Source: Methylopila turkensis
Lineage (GTDB): Bacteria > Pseudomonadota > Alphaproteobacteria > Rhizobiales > Methylopilaceae
DNA length: 64,000 nucleotides
Reading direction: 5' to 3'
Assembly: GCF_027922325.1 (NCBI RefSeq)
Contig: NZ_BSFL01000002.1
Span: forward strand, 310,001-374,000
The notes under the pieces were generated by a model. It had not been told where the DNA came from, searched no databases, and saw nothing but the letters and a program-made list of their open reading frames with translations. Position 1 is the first letter of the stretch. Each line of letters begins with the position of its first letter. The translations under genes were made by a program, and so were the position numbers. This document shows positions 19,939-31,449 of this stretch, one piece after another.

Positions 19939-20988
19939 ATGAGCATGCCCGCTGTCGTCGACGTCGCGCTCGGCGTCGTCCTGATGTACCTGATCCTGAG
20001 CCTCGCCGTGACGGCGATCGGCGAGATCATATCCACGACGCTCAGCCTGCGCGGCCGTCACCTGTCGCGCACCATCGGCATGCTGCTGGACGACGACGCC
20101 GTCCGGAAGAGGTTCTACGAGCACGGGCTGATCGTCAGCGCCAAGACCGCGGCCCGCGGCGGCGAAGCGCTCGACGGAACCACGACGCCGCCCGACGCGG
20201 CCGTCCGCCCGCCGGCTCCCGCGACGGACAAACGTGGCGTTCCGCGGGACAAAGACCACCCGTCCTATTTCGACCCGCGCGTCTTCGCCATGGCGCTGCT
20301 CGACAGCCTCGGCGCGACCGCAAAGGCGAAGAGCCTGACCTCGACCGGCACGGCGTTCGGCGACCTGAAGCAACTGGCCGAGGCGCTGCCGGAGGGAAGC
20401 AAGCTTCGCGACGTGGTGACGGCCAACCTCGCGGCCGCCGAGGGCGACCTTACGGCGGCGCGAGACAACCTCGCCTCATGGTTCGACAGCGCGATGGACC
20501 GGTTGAGCGGCGACTTCGCGCGGGAGAGCAAGCGCATCGCGCTCGGGGTCGGCCTCGTCCTGGCCGTGGCGCTCAACGCGGACACCTTCGCGGTCGCGCG
20601 CGCGCTTTGGGCGGACAAGGATCTGCGCGCGAACGTCGCCGCGGTCGCGGAAGCGGTGAAGTCGACCGACGACCTCAAACCCGCCTGCGCACAAGCGGAC
20701 GCTGCGGACCGGCTGGAATGCCAGCTCCGCGTCGGGTCCGAGCTCTACGCCAAGCTGCAGCCGTTTCCGATCGGCTGGGGCACGCCGTCGACCGTCGCAG
20801 GCGGTCCGGCGAACCCGCCGGAGCCGATCGGCCTGGCCGATCTCGTCGCGGCGGCGGTCAAGGTTCTGGGACTGGCCTTCACCGGCCTCGCGCTTTCGTT
20901 CGGCGCGCCTTTCTGGTTCGACCTGCTGCAGAAGATCGTCAACCTCCGCGGTGCGGGCCCGAAGCCGAAGAAGACCGCGGACGGCTGA
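19939..20988 (+). CDS. Hypothetical membrane protein (conserved, function unknown)
   Basis: 349 residues from ATG 19939, chosen because GGGAGGGGAAGCC directly precedes it; an ATG at 19921 would add six residues and lacks this site. An N-terminal transmembrane helix (VALGVVLMYLILSLAVTAIGEII) is followed by a soluble region with FYEHGLI and SYFDPRVFAMALLD. A second helix (ALGVGLVLAVALNADTFAVARAL) and a C-terminal one (VLGLAFTGLALSFGAPFWFDLL) follow. The FYxHxLI plus PSYxxxRxFAxALLD pattern recurs in uncharacterised bacterial membrane proteins, in my recollection. No enzymatic motif is seen. It stands alone between icd and alaS. Confidence 0.72.
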   Translation: MSMPAVVDVALGVVLMYLILSLAVTAIGEIISTTLSLRGRHLSRTIGMLLDDDAVRKRFYEHGLIVSAKTAARGGEALDGTTTPPDAAVRPPAPATDKRGVPRDKDHPSYFDPRVFAMALLDSLGATAKAKSLTSTGTAFGDLKQLAEALPEGSKLRDVVTANLAAAEGDLTAARDNLASWFDSAMDRLSGDFARESKRIALGVGLVLAVALNADTFAVARALWADKDLRANVAAVAEAVKSTDDLKPACAQADAADRLECQLRVGSELYAKLQPFPIGWGTPSTVAGGPANPPEPIGLADLVAAAVKVLGLAFTGLALSFGAPFWFDLLQKIVNLRGAGPKPKKTADG

Positions 20989-21149
20989 ACGCGGCCGCGC
21001 CCGATAAACCCGCCCGCGCGAGCAGCAGATATCCTTGCACATCGGACCGCGAAAGCGCGCGATCCGGGACGGTCAGTCCCGGCCACCGTCGCTGGGCGAT
21101 AGGGCTTGATAAGAACGTCGCGCGCCCCGTCAGGACGCGCGAGCAACAC

Positions 21150-23801
21150 TCAAGCCGCGGCGAGACGGGCCGCGACCGCGTCCAGCGCGTCGTTCGCCTT
21201 GTCGCCGTCCGGTCCGCCGGCCTGGGCCATGTCGGGACGGCCGCCGCCGCCCGAGCCGCCGAGCGCGGCGGAGGCCGCGCGCACGAGCTCGACCGCGTTG
21301 AAGCGCTGCGTCAGGTCCGGGGTCACGCCGACCACGACGCCGGCCTTACCCTCGGAGGTGACGCCGACGATCGCGGCGACGCCGGAGCCGATCGACTTCT
21401 TGGCCTCGTCGACCAGACCCTTGAGGTCCTTCATCTCGATGCCCTCAACCGCCCGCGCGAACAGCTTGATCCCGCCGACGTCGCGCACCGCGTCGACGGC
21501 GCCCGCGCCCCCGCCGCCCATGGCGAGCTTCTTGCGGGCCTCCACCAGCTCGCGCTCGATCTTCTTCCGCTCCTCGACCAGCGCTTCGACGCGCGCGACC
21601 AGATCGGCCTCGGGCGTCTTCAACAGCGCCGCGAGATCGGCCACGCGCGCGTTCTGGCTCTCGAGATGGAGCCGCGCCGCCTCGCCGGTCAGCGCCTCAA
21701 GCCGCCGCACGCCGGCCGCGACCCCGCTTTCGCCCACGATGGTGATCGGACCGATCTCTCCGGTCGCCCCCACATGGGTGCCGCCACACAGCTCGATCGA
21801 ATAGGGCTTGCCGTCGCCGGCCCGCCCCATCGCGACAACCCGCACCTCGTCGCCGTACTTCTCGCCGAAGAGCGCGCGGGCGCCGGAGGCGCGCGCCTCG
21901 TCAATGCCCATCACCCGCGTCGCGACGGGATCGTTCTGAAGCACGATGCCGTTCGCGATCGCCTCGATCCGCTCGAGTTCGGCGTCCGCGATCGGCTTGG
22001 TGTGGCTGAAGTCGAAGCGCAGCCGGTCGGGCGCGACCAGCGAGCCCTTCTGCGCCACATGGTCTCCGAGCGTCAGACGCAGCGCCTCATGCAGCAGATG
22101 TGTCGCCGAATGGTTGCCGCGCACGAGCCGGCGGCGCCCGTGATCGACCGTGAAGGTGAGGCCGTCGCCGACCGAGACCTTGCCCTTCCTGACCTCGACC
22201 GCGTGCACGAACAGGTCGCCGAGCTTCTTCTGCGCGTCGGAAACGACAACCTCGACGCCCGGCGCCGCAAGCGTTCCCGTGTCTCCGACCTGACCGCCGC
22301 TCTCGGCGTAGAACGGCGTCTGGTTCGCGATCAGGAAGCCGCTTTGGCCCGCCTCAAGCGCCGCGACCTCGGCCCCGTCGCGCACCAGGGCGACGACCGA
22401 GCCGTCCGCGCTTTCGGCGCCATAGCCGAGGAATTCGGTCGGGCCGACCCGGTCGCGGATCGGGAACCACACCGCCTCGGTCGCGGCTTCTCCGGACCCG
22501 GACCACGCGGCGCGCGCCTCGGCCTTCTGGCGCGCCATGGCGGCGTTGAAGCCTTCGACGTCGACCGAAACGCCGCGCGCGCGCAGGGCGTCCTGCGTCA
22601 GGTCGAGCGGGAAACCGTAGGTGTCGTGGAGCTTGAACGCGGTCTCGCCGGAGAGGCTGTCGCCTGAGGCCAGATCCGACGCCGCCTCCTCGAGCAGGCC
22701 GAGCCCGCGCGCCAGCGTCGAGCGGAAGCGCTTCTCCTCGAGCTCCAGCGTCTCGGTGATCAGCGCCTCGCCCCGGACGAGCTCGGGATAGGCCGCGCCC
22801 ATCTCCCGGGTCAGCGCCGGCACCAGCCGCCACATCAGCGGATCGGCGGCGCCGAGCAGCTGCGCGTGCCGCATCGCCCGGCGCATGATGCGCCGGAGCA
22901 CATAGCCGCGCCCCTCGTTCGAAGGCAGCACGCCTTCCGCCACCAGGAAGCTCGCGGCGCGCAGATGATCGGCGATGACGCGGTGGCTCGCGCGCGCGTC
23001 GCCCTCGGCCGGCACGCCGGTCGCCTCGACGGAGGCCGCGATCAGGGCGCGGAACAGGTCGGTGTCGTAGTTCGAGGGCACGCCCTGCAGGATCGCCGAG
23101 ATGCGCTCGAGCCCCATGCCGGTGTCGATGGACGGCCGGGGCAGCGGGCGGCGCTCGCCCGGCTCGACCTGGTCGTACTGCATGAACACCAGGTTCCAGA
23201 ACTCGAGGAACCGGTCGCCGTCCTCGTCCGGGCTGCCGGGAGGACCGCCAGCCAGCTTGTCGCCCTGGTCGAAGAAGATCTCGGAGCAGGGCCCGCAGGG
23301 CCCGGTGTCGCCGGCCGCCCAGAAATTGTCCGAGCTCGCGATCCGGATGATGCGGTCGTCGGAGAAGCCGGCGATCTTCTTCCAAAGCGCGTGGGCCTCG
23401 TCGTCGTCGATGTAGACGGTGACGAGCAGGCGGTCCTTCGGCAGATCGAAATGCTTGGTGACGAGATTCCAGGCGAGCTCGATCGCGCGCTCCTTGAAAT
23501 AGTCGCCGAACGAGAAATTCCCGAGCATCTCGAAGAAAGTGTGATGCCGGGCGGTGTAGCCGACATTGTCGAGATCGTTGTGCTTGCCGCCGGCGCGCAG
23601 GCACTTCTGCGCGGTGGTCGCGGTCGAATAGTCGCGGCGCTCGAGCCCGGTGAAGAGGTTCTTGAACTGCACCATGCCGGCGCTGGTGAACATCAGCGTC
23701 GGATCGTTGCGCGGGACCAGCGGGCCCGAGGCGACGGCCGCATGCCCTTCCTTCTGGAAGTAGTCGAGGAAGGTCTTCCGGATCTCGTTGACGCCGCTCA
23801 T
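21150..23801 (-). CDS. alaS: Alanine--tRNA ligase
   Basis: An 883-residue class II synthetase. It starts [20 protein letters not shown] with the N-terminal catalytic core (motif 1 region [20 protein letters not shown]). The editing domain has [10 protein letters not shown] (His near 562) and [13 protein letters not shown] (Cys near 667), the zinc site that deacylates mischarged Ser/Gly-tRNA-Ala. A C-terminal coiled-coil and glycine-rich C-Ala domain ([16 protein letters not shown]) end the protein. It lies just downstream of recA on the same strand, a common alphaproteobacterial order. Confidence 0.98.
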   Translation of the reverse strand: MSGVNEIRKTFLDYFQKEGHAAVASGPLVPRNDPTLMFTSAGMVQFKNLFTGLERRDYSTATTAQKCLRAGGKHNDLDNVGYTARHHTFFEMLGNFSFGDYFKERAIELAWNLVTKHFDLPKDRLLVTVYIDDDEAHALWKKIAGFSDDRIIRIASSDNFWAAGDTGPCGPCSEIFFDQGDKLAGGPPGSPDEDGDRFLEFWNLVFMQYDQVEPGERRPLPRPSIDTGMGLERISAILQGVPSNYDTDLFRALIAASVEATGVPAEGDARASHRVIADHLRAASFLVAEGVLPSNEGRGYVLRRIMRRAMRHAQLLGAADPLMWRLVPALTREMGAAYPELVRGEALITETLELEEKRFRSTLARGLGLLEEAASDLASGDSLSGETAFKLHDTYGFPLDLTQDALRARGVSVDVEGFNAAMARQKAEARAAWSGSGEAATEAVWFPIRDRVGPTEFLGYGAESADGSVVALVRDGAEVAALEAGQSGFLIANQTPFYAESGGQVGDTGTLAAPGVEVVVSDAQKKLGDLFVHAVEVRKGKVSVGDGLTFTVDHGRRRLVRGNHSATHLLHEALRLTLGDHVAQKGSLVAPDRLRFDFSHTKPIADAELERIEAIANGIVLQNDPVATRVMGIDEARASGARALFGEKYGDEVRVVAMGRAGDGKPYSIELCGGTHVGATGEIGPITIVGESGVAAGVRRLEALTGEAARLHLESQNARVADLAALLKTPEADLVARVEALVEERKKIERELVEARKKLAMGGGGAGAVDAVRDVGGIKLFARAVEGIEMKDLKGLVDEAKKSIGSGVAAIVGVTSEGKAGVVVGVTPDLTQRFNAVELVRAASAALGGSGGGGRPDMAQAGGPDGDKANDALDAVAARLAAA

Positions 23802-23978
23802 GGACTTGATCGAACCGCTCTCAGGACGGGGAGGTCGTCGGCCGCGGAACGGCCGGCGCCTCGTCCGGCGCGGAGGTCAAGCCGCACGCCGAACGAGGCG
23901 CGCCGCACCATAGGGGGCGCGGCCCGCGACTGTCCAGAAAACCAAGCGCCGCGCCTTGAAGCCCTGAGGGCCGGCCCG

Positions 23979-25058
<1,080 letters not shown>

Positions 25059-25128
25059 CGCGTCGGCTCCTTATGGCACGGCGGGCGAAAAACCTTCAAC
25101 GCATGGAGATGTACCCACTTTGTTCCAG

Positions 25129-25143
25129 GAACACAAGAGGAAC
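25129..25143 (-). promoter_or_regulatory. LexA (SOS) box upstream of recA
   Basis: On the minus strand GTTC-CTCTTGT-GTTC is an exact match to the alphaproteobacterial LexA site GTTC-N7-GTTC. It overlaps a 13-bp palindrome (TGTTCCAGGAACA, 25121-25133). It lies 71-85 bp upstream of the recA start, as expected for LexA repression relieved by DNA damage. Confidence 0.9.
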
Positions 25144-25205
25144 ATAGCCATCGCGCGAAACAGCGATGGAGGCGTCAGCCGCAAGGAAAGCAAGGGATCG
25201 CGGCG

Positions 25206-27701
25206 TCAGCCGCCGATGGTCTGCTTCACCGCCTGCAGCAGCTGCTTCAGCGTGAACGGCTTCGGCAGGAAGGCGAACGATTCGCCCTCGGGCAGGTTCT
25301 TCTTGAAGGCGTCCTCGGCGTAGCCCGACACGAAAATGATCTTGAGGTCGGGCTGCTTCTTGCGCAGCTCGCGCAGCAGCGACGGGCCGTCCATCTCGGG
25401 CATCACCACGTCGGAGACGACGAGCTCGACCTCGGCCGCGTGCGTCTCCATCTGCTCCAGCGCCTCGACGCCGGAGCGCGCCTCCAGCACGGTGTAGCCG
25501 CGGGAGGCGAGCGCCCGGGCGCCGAAGGCGCGCACGGCGTCTTCGTCCTCGACCAGCAGCACGGTTCCGCGTCCGGTCATGTCCTGCGGCGCCGCGGCGG
25601 CCGCGATGGGCTTCGCCTCCTCCGCCTCAACCGGCACGTGGCGCGGCAGGAAGATGCGGAAGATCGCGCCTTCGCCCGGCTCCGACAGCGCGAACACATA
25701 GCCGTCGGTCTGCTTGACGATGCCGTAGACGGTGGAGAGCCCGAGGCCCGTGCCCTTGCCGACCTCCTTGGTCGAGAAGAACGGCTCGAAGATCTTGTCG
25801 ATGATCTCCGGCGGAATGCCCTCGCCGGTGTCCTCGACGTCGACCATCACGTAGTCCGCCGCCGGAAGCCCGCGATAGCCGAAGGTCGGCGCCTCGGCCG
25901 CGGTCACGTTGCGGGTGCGCACCGTCACCGTGCCGCCGTCGGCCATGGCGTCGCGCGCGTTGACCACGAGGTTGATGATCACCTGCTCGAACTGGTTGAG
26001 GTCGGCCTTCACCAGCCACAGGTCGCGGCCATGGACGAGCTCGAGCTTGACCTTCTCGCCGAGCAGGCGGGAGAGCAGCATCCGCAATTCGGCCAGCACG
26101 TCGCCGAGCCCGATCACCTGCGGCCGCAGCGTCTGGCGGCGCGAGAAGGCCAGCAGCTGCCGCACCAGGCTCGCGGCCCGGTTGGCGTTCTGCTTGATCT
26201 GCATGATGTCCTGGAAGGACGGGTCGGTCGGCCGATGGTTCGCCAGCAGCAGGTCGGAATAGCCGATGATGGCGGTCAGCACGTTGTTGAAGTCGTGCGC
26301 CACGCCGCCGGCGAGCTGGCCGACCGCCTGCATCTTCTGGCTCTGGGCGAACTGGGCCTCCAGCGCGCGCTGGTCGGTGGTGTCGAGCGCGTAGACCACG
26401 GCGGCCTCGCCGTCACCGTCGGCGTCGTCGACGCGGGTCACGAACAGGCGGACGGAGCGGCCGCCCTCGCCCGGCAGCGCCGCGTCCACCGGGGCGACGT
26501 CGCCCGCGCCGCCGGCGGCCGCCTCGATCGCGGCGGCGAGCGCGGCCTGGTCGCGATCGCTCGCGAGCGCCGACATGATCGAGCGCTCGCCGGCGTCGCC
26601 CTTCAGCCGCTCGCCGATCAGCCTCGCGAACGGCGCGTTGGTCCGCAGGATGCGCCCGCGGATGTCCACGGTCGCGATCGCGAGCGGGGTGTTGTTGAAG
26701 AAGCGGGCGAAGCGCACCTCCGCCGCCCGCAGCGGCTCGGAGACGTCGGCGCCCGGCCCGCGGTCGAGCACCAGCGTGCGAGAGGCGCCGGGCGTGCCGT
26801 CATGGGCCCAAGCGACGGCGTGCAGCAGCCGGGCCGGCAGCGAGCGCCCGCCGCGCGTCTTCAGGTCGACGTCGATGATCTCGGTCGCGACCGCGCCCGG
26901 CTTCGGCGCGAGCGCGCCGACGAGCGCGGCGCCGTCGCCGGCGAGGATCTCGCGCAGCGACAGCGCGCCGCCGCCGACCCGCGTCAGATCCTGGTCGAGC
27001 CAGCCGGCGAGCGTGGCGTTCATGTAGACGATCGCGCCGTCGCCCTCGGCCGCGAAGAAGCCCGCCGGCGCATGGTCGAGGAAATCGACCGCGTGCTGCA
27101 GCTCCTGGAACACGTTTTCATGCCGCTCGCGCTCGCGGGTCACGTCGGCGACCGTCCACACCGTCTCCACGGCGCCGTCGCGGGTGATCGGCCGCACGCC
27201 GATGCGGAACCACGCGCCGCGCCCGTCCGGCAGCGTCACGCGGGCCTCCTCGAAGGCGCGCTTGCCGGCGCGCGCCGCCTGCGACAGCCGGTAGATCGCC
27301 TCGGCGACGTCGGCGTTGCCCGCGAAGGCGCGCTCCACCGTGCGCACCGCGCCGGGGCCCTCCGCCCGCGTCAGGTCGAGATAGGCGTCGTTGGCGAACA
27401 CGATGCGCCCGCCTGCGTCGGTGACGAGCACGCCCTCTTCCGCGGTCGCGGCGATCGCGCGGGCGAGATCGTCGCGCGAGCCGCGGCTCGCGAACTGGAT
27501 CAGACCGACCGCGCCGGCGAACAGCGCGAACACGCCGACGACCGACAGCGCCGCGAGCAGCGCGAGAATCCAAGGCTGCGCGCTCTCGCCCTTGAGGAAC
27601 GACACCGCGATCGCGGCGCCCACCAGCGCGCCGGCCAGCAGCACCACGAGCCCGATCGAGCCCGAGCGCCCGCTGCGGTCGATCGGCGGCTCGGCGGACA
27701 T
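25206..27701 (-). CDS. cckA: Cell-cycle hybrid histidine kinase, CckA-like
   Basis: 831 residues from ATG 27701, chosen for the perfect AAGGAGG five bases upstream; longer in-frame starts at 27728 and 27830 lack such a site. Two N-terminal transmembrane helices ([19 protein letters not shown]; about 50-80) precede PAS-type segments. The HisKA motif [14 protein letters not shown] has its His near 468. The HATPase domain ([36 protein letters not shown]) follows. A C-terminal receiver ([25 protein letters not shown] with Asp near 764) ends it. CckA phosphorylates CtrA through ChpT. Its place next to flhB matches other Rhizobiales. Confidence 0.92.
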   Translation of the reverse strand: MSAEPPIDRSGRSGSIGLVVLLAGALVGAAIAVSFLKGESAQPWILALLAALSVVGVFALFAGAVGLIQFASRGSRDDLARAIAATAEEGVLVTDAGGRIVFANDAYLDLTRAEGPGAVRTVERAFAGNADVAEAIYRLSQAARAGKRAFEEARVTLPDGRGAWFRIGVRPITRDGAVETVWTVADVTRERERHENVFQELQHAVDFLDHAPAGFFAAEGDGAIVYMNATLAGWLDQDLTRVGGGALSLREILAGDGAALVGALAPKPGAVATEIIDVDLKTRGGRSLPARLLHAVAWAHDGTPGASRTLVLDRGPGADVSEPLRAAEVRFARFFNNTPLAIATVDIRGRILRTNAPFARLIGERLKGDAGERSIMSALASDRDQAALAAAIEAAAGGAGDVAPVDAALPGEGGRSVRLFVTRVDDADGDGEAAVVYALDTTDQRALEAQFAQSQKMQAVGQLAGGVAHDFNNVLTAIIGYSDLLLANHRPTDPSFQDIMQIKQNANRAASLVRQLLAFSRRQTLRPQVIGLGDVLAELRMLLSRLLGEKVKLELVHGRDLWLVKADLNQFEQVIINLVVNARDAMADGGTVTVRTRNVTAAEAPTFGYRGLPAADYVMVDVEDTGEGIPPEIIDKIFEPFFSTKEVGKGTGLGLSTVYGIVKQTDGYVFALSEPGEGAIFRIFLPRHVPVEAEEAKPIAAAAAPQDMTGRGTVLLVEDEDAVRAFGARALASRGYTVLEARSGVEALEQMETHAAEVELVVSDVVMPEMDGPSLLRELRKKQPDLKIIFVSGYAEDAFKKNLPEGESFAFLPKPFTLKQLLQAVKQTIGG

Positions 27702-27873
27702 CGGCCCTCCTTCGGCGACGCTGCTCATGGGAGATCTCGTCTCAATCGCGTTCCGGACCGGCGCCACGCCGACGATTCGTTCGGTCGACGACCCCGCGGC
27801 GACCATGCGGCCCCTGCGGCGCCGTTGCAAGAAGGCGTAGGCGCCGTGGGTCGTGGCGCGTCCTGGCGCTCCC

Positions 27874-28935
27874 TCACCGCCGCTTCCTGCGCATCACGAA
27901 GCCGATGACCTCGGCGACGGCCTTGTAGTGCTCGGCCGGAATTTCGCGATCGATCTCGATCGCGGCGTGGAGCGCGCGGGCGAGCGGCGGGTTCTCCACC
28001 ACCTCGACGCCCGCCTCCTCGGCGATCTTGCGGATGCGGAGCGCGAGCGCGTCGACGCCCTTCGCCACGCAAAGCGGCGCGTTCATGCCCGGCTCGTACT
28101 TCAGCGCGACCGCGTAGTGCGTCGGGTTCGCGATCACGACCGTCGCTTTGGGCACCTGCGCCATCATGCGCTTGCGCGAACGTTCGCTGCGGAGCTGGCG
28201 GATCCGGGCCTTGATGTGCGGATCGCCCTCCTGCTGCTTGTGCTCCTCCTTGATCTCCTGGATCGACATCTTCAGCCGTTCGTTCCAGCGGCGGCGCTGC
28301 CAGATGTAGTCGGCGAGCGCGATCACCGCGAAGACGGCGACCGCCGACACCAGCACGTCGAGCGACAGCGTCTTCAGCGCGCCCAGCATCAGCGCTGGAT
28401 CGGCGTCGACCAGCGCCGAGACCCGCTGGCGCTCGGGCCAGATCACCATCCAGATCACGACGCCGACGATCGCAAGCTTCAGCAGGCCCTTGAGGAAGTT
28501 GACGAGGCTTTCGACCGAGAACAGGCGCTTGAAGCCCGACAGAGGCGAGATCTTCGAAAGCTTCGGCGTGATCGATTCGGTCGAGAACACGAAGCGGTGC
28601 TGCACGAGATTGCCGCCGATCGCCGCCGCCATCAGGCAGAGCACCGGCAGGGCGAGCGCGGCGGCGACCGAAAGGCCGACGCCGCCGGCCATGGCGGTGA
28701 GGGAGACGCCGTCGGTCCGAAAGCTGTGCGCGTCCGACAGGAACCGCGTCAGCGTCGCGTTGAGGCTGGAGATGGCGCCGTCGCCGAACACCGAGAGCGC
28801 GAGCGTCGCGGCGGCGAGGCTGAACCAGGTGCTGACCTCCTGGCTCTTGGCGACGTCGCCGCGCTTGACCGCGTCGTCGAGCTTCTTCTGCGTCGGTTGT
28901 TCGGTCTTTTCGCCGCCTTCGTCCTCCCCCGCCAC
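27874..28935 (-). CDS. flhB: Flagellar type III secretion protein FlhB
   Basis: A 353-residue inner-membrane component of the flagellar export gate that switches substrate specificity. A charged N-terminus ([20 protein letters not shown]) leads into four transmembrane helices. The autocleavage motif NPTH (about 268-271, in [16 protein letters not shown]) separates the cytosolic halves. The C-terminal domain continues to [11 protein letters not shown]. It is the last gene of a minus-strand run flgB-flgC-fliE-fliQ-fliR-flhB and lies 10 bp after fliR. Confidence 0.97.
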   Translation of the reverse strand: MAGEDEGGEKTEQPTQKKLDDAVKRGDVAKSQEVSTWFSLAAATLALSVFGDGAISSLNATLTRFLSDAHSFRTDGVSLTAMAGGVGLSVAAALALPVLCLMAAAIGGNLVQHRFVFSTESITPKLSKISPLSGFKRLFSVESLVNFLKGLLKLAIVGVVIWMVIWPERQRVSALVDADPALMLGALKTLSLDVLVSAVAVFAVIALADYIWQRRRWNERLKMSIQEIKEEHKQQEGDPHIKARIRQLRSERSRKRMMAQVPKATVVIANPTHYAVALKYEPGMNAPLCVAKGVDALALRIRKIAEEAGVEVVENPPLARALHAAIEIDREIPAEHYKAVAEVIGFVMRRKRR

Positions 28936-28945
28936 GCCGGTCTCC

Positions 28946-29707
28946 TCAGCCGCCGGACAGGGCGCGCAGCGTCGCGCCCATGTCGCCGAGGAAGACGCTC
29001 ATGATCAGCCCGATGACGAGCAGGAGCAGGACGAAGCCGCCCGCGATCGACAGCGGCGTCGCGATGAAGAACACCTGGAGCTGCGGCATCAGCCGCGACA
29101 GCACGCCGAGCCCGAGGTTGAACACCAGACCGAAGACCAGGAACGGCGCCGAAAGCTGCACGCCGATGCGGAAGGCGTCGGCGACGCCTTTGAGCGCGAG
29201 CTGCGCGGCGTCGCCGGTCGGCGGGATGACTCCGGGGCGAAAGGCATCGTAGCTGCCGGCGATGGCGCCGATCGCCAAGTGATGCAGGTCGGTCGCGAAG
29301 ATCAGCGCGACGCCGGTCAGGGTCAGGAAGGTGCCGATCAGTGCGCCCTGCTGCCCTTGCGTCGGATCGACGGTGGTGACGAAGCCGAGGCCGAGCTGGT
29401 TCGCGATCACGAAGCCCGCGACCGACAGCGAGGACATCACCAGCCGCGCGACGATCCCGAGCACGAGGCCTACGGCGATCTCCGCGGCGAGCAGGCCGAG
29501 CAGGCCGACCGGATCATTGGGGTCGATCGCGTACATCGGCCGGGCGAACGGCCAGAACACGAAGGTCAGCAGCAGCGCGATCGTCAGCCGGAAGCGGGCC
29601 GAGACGTTCTCCTCGCCAAGCGCCGGCATCAGCATCACCAGCGCGCCGACGCGCGCGAAGATCAGCGCGAAGGCGGCGACGTCGGCGGGGAGGAGATCGA
29701 TCGTCAT
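28946..29707 (-). CDS. fliR: Flagellar biosynthesis protein FliR
   Basis: A 253-residue polytopic inner-membrane export-gate protein that forms the core gate with FliP and FliQ. It begins MTIDLLPADVAAFALIFARVGALV, and about six hydrophobic helices follow, including LLGLLAAEIAVGLVLGIVARL and GGFVLLLLVIGLIMSVFLG. FliR-typical NQLGLGFVTTVDP and AAPFLVFGLVFNLGLG-like stretches are present. It follows fliQ closely with the same orientation. Confidence 0.96.
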   Translation of the reverse strand: MTIDLLPADVAAFALIFARVGALVMLMPALGEENVSARFRLTIALLLTFVFWPFARPMYAIDPNDPVGLLGLLAAEIAVGLVLGIVARLVMSSLSVAGFVIANQLGLGFVTTVDPTQGQQGALIGTFLTLTGVALIFATDLHHLAIGAIAGSYDAFRPGVIPPTGDAAQLALKGVADAFRIGVQLSAPFLVFGLVFNLGLGVLSRLMPQLQVFFIATPLSIAGGFVLLLLVIGLIMSVFLGDMGATLRALSGG

Positions 29708-29729
29708 CGCGGCCCTTCGGCGGCGCCCG

Positions 29730-29996
29730 TCAGCCGCCCGAGGCGATCCGCCCCGCCATGCGCGCCATGTGGCCTGCGAGCGCGTCGCCCATGAAGGGTA
29801 GCGCGAGAATCATCGCCGCGAACAGGGCGAGGATCTTCGGCACGAACACGAGCGTCATTTCCTGGATCTGGGTCAGGGCCTGGATCAGCGAGACCGCGAC
29901 GCCGACGATCAGCGTCACCGCCATCAGCGGGCCGCCGACCAGCAGGATGGTCCAGAGCCCGTCGCGGGCGACGTCGAGCACTTCCGCGGCGTTCAT
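29730..29996 (-). CDS. fliQ: Flagellar biosynthesis protein FliQ
   Basis: An 88-residue protein with two transmembrane helices (TILLVGGPLMAVTLIVGVAVSLIQALTQI region and ILALFAAMILALPFMGDAL). The family motif IQALTQIQEMTLVFVPKI is present. It belongs to the FliPQR export gate in the basal body. The intergenic distance to fliE is 11 bp. Confidence 0.96.
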   Translation of the reverse strand: MNAAEVLDVARDGLWTILLVGGPLMAVTLIVGVAVSLIQALTQIQEMTLVFVPKILALFAAMILALPFMGDALAGHMARMAGRIASGG

Positions 29997-30007
29997 GGGG
30001 GCGGCCC

Positions 30008-30322
30008 TCAGATCGGCATGCGCATGACGTCCTCGTAGGCCGCGATCACCTTGTCGCGGACGCTGACGAGGGTCTCGAGCGCGAGCTCGCTCTCGGCGAC
30101 GGCGGTGACGACGCTGACGACGTCGCCCTTGCCGGAGACGGCCGCGAGCGCGCTCTGCTCGCTCGCCTTGCCCTGCTCGACGACGCCCGCGAGCGCCTGC
30201 TGCAGCATGTCTCCGAAGCCGCCCTCGCCGGCCGCCGCCGGCCCGGCGCGGCCGGAGCCCTGGCCGGACGCGATCCCGGCGAGATTGGCGTAGGCGCTGG
30301 CGGCCGCGGCGGGAGAGGTCAT
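30008..30322 (-). CDS. fliE: Flagellar hook-basal body complex protein FliE
   Basis: 104 residues. The C-terminal half (SVVTAVAESELALETLVSVRDKVIAAYEDVMRMPI) is the conserved FliE core that joins the MS ring to the rod. The N-terminal half is Ala/Gly-rich and variable, with a central FGDMLQQALAGVVEQGK segment. It lies between flgC and fliQ. Confidence 0.95.
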   Translation of the reverse strand: MTSPAAAASAYANLAGIASGQGSGRAGPAAAGEGGFGDMLQQALAGVVEQGKASEQSALAAVSGKGDVVSVVTAVAESELALETLVSVRDKVIAAYEDVMRMPI

Positions 30323-30354
30323 GGATCAGGCTCCGGGGTGGGGCGAGGCGGGGA

Positions 30355-30765
30355 TCAGGCGCGCAGGATGTCGAGGGTGCGGGCGATCATGCGCCGCGCC
30401 GAGCCGACCATGTTGAGGTTGGCTTCGTAGCTGCGCTGGGCTTCGCGCATGTCCATCTGCTCGATCAGCGGGTCGACGTTCGGCAGCCGGACGTTGCCGG
30501 AGGCGTCGGCCATCGGGTTGCCGGGCTCGTGGCGGACGCGGAAGTCCGAACGGTCGCGCTCCACGCGCCCCAGCGCGACCACGCGGGCGTCGAGCTCGCG
30601 GTCGAATTCCGAGGTCATGGTCGGCACCTTGCGGCGATAGGGATCGCCGCCGGGGGCCGCGGCCGCCGAATCGGCGTTGGCGAGGTTTTCGGCGATGACG
30701 CGCATGCGGCCGGCCTGGGCCTTCAGGCCGGAGGCGGCGACGCCGATCGCGCGGGCGAGATCCAT
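30355..30765 (-). CDS. flgC: Flagellar basal-body rod protein FlgC
   Basis: 136 residues of a proximal rod protein. The N-terminal rod motif AIGVAASGLKAQAGRMRVIAENLANADS (near 5-32) and the C-terminal YEANLNMVGSARRMIARTLDILRA are both conserved. These are the alpha-helical segments that pack in the rod. The protein is exported without a cleaved signal through the flagellar type III system. Confidence 0.96.
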   Translation of the reverse strand: MDLARAIGVAASGLKAQAGRMRVIAENLANADSAAAAPGGDPYRRKVPTMTSEFDRELDARVVALGRVERDRSDFRVRHEPGNPMADASGNVRLPNVDPLIEQMDMREAQRSYEANLNMVGSARRMIARTLDILRA

Positions 30766-30786
30766 GAGCGAGCTCCTCGTCGTCCG

Positions 30787-31170
30787 TCAGCGCTTGCCGA
30801 TGGCGATGCGCAGCAGGCCGAGGCTCTTGCCGTAGAGCGTGGCGGCCATCTGGTGGTCCATCTGGTTCTGGGCGGCCTTGGTCATCTGCTCCTCAAGCAC
30901 CACGGCGTTGCCGTCGGGCGTGCGCTCGAACGAGCCACGCTCCTCGGCGCGGCCGCTCGCGGACGCCGAGGCGAGCGTCAGATGCCCGCGGTTCGTCAGC
31001 GCGACGCCGATGCCGCTCTCCTGCGCCGGAAGCGGCGCAAGGTCCTGCGCCCGGAAGCCGGGGGTGCTGGCGTTGGCGACGTTCTCGGCCAGCACGCCCT
31101 GCCGCGCCGAATGCCACTGCATCTTGTTCTTCAGCGCGGCCAGCAGCGGAGGTTCGATCGACCCGGTCAC
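30787..31170 (-). CDS. flgB: Flagellar basal-body rod protein FlgB
   Basis: 127 residues and the first gene of the minus-strand flagellar operon. The rod motif LKNKMQWHSARQGVLAENVANASTPGFRAQDL is near residues 10-42. The C-terminal part ends ATLYGKSLGLLRIAIGKR. The upstream region contains a canonical CtrA-type box 113-127 bp before the start, shared with divergent fliO. Confidence 0.95.
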   Translation of the reverse strand: MTGSIEPPLLAALKNKMQWHSARQGVLAENVANASTPGFRAQDLAPLPAQESGIGVALTNRGHLTLASASASGRAEERGSFERTPDGNAVVLEEQMTKAAQNQMDHQMAATLYGKSLGLLRIAIGKR

Positions 31171-31282
31171 CGATGATCTCCCGCTTCGGGTCCAATGGAG
31201 CGGAGGCCTTACGCCGCCGCGAGGGCTGAAGGGCGGTTCGCGAATTGCGCGCGCCGCCCGGCAAAATCTGCCGCGCCCATGG

Positions 31283-31297
31283 TTAATGGACTGTTAA
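31283..31297. promoter_or_regulatory. CtrA-type box between flgB and fliO operons
   Basis: TTAA at 31283, spacer TGGACTG, TTAA at 31294: an exact TTAA-N7-TTAA. A further TTAA lies at 31303. It sits in the 279-bp divergent region 31171-31449, 113 bp from flgB and about 152 bp from fliO. CtrA control of class II flagellar genes is established in Caulobacter and some Rhizobiales. Confidence 0.75.
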
Positions 31298-31449
31298 AGA
31301 CGTTAACTTTCCGTTCACCTTGATCGTGACTTTGTCTATGACGGTTGCGGCCGCGTCGGTCTTGGTGCTCCGGGCGGCCGTCGGCGAGCGACGCCGTGCG
31401 GGTCCTCACGGCGCCCGGACCGCGCTTCTGAGATCGAGGGAAAGACCGC

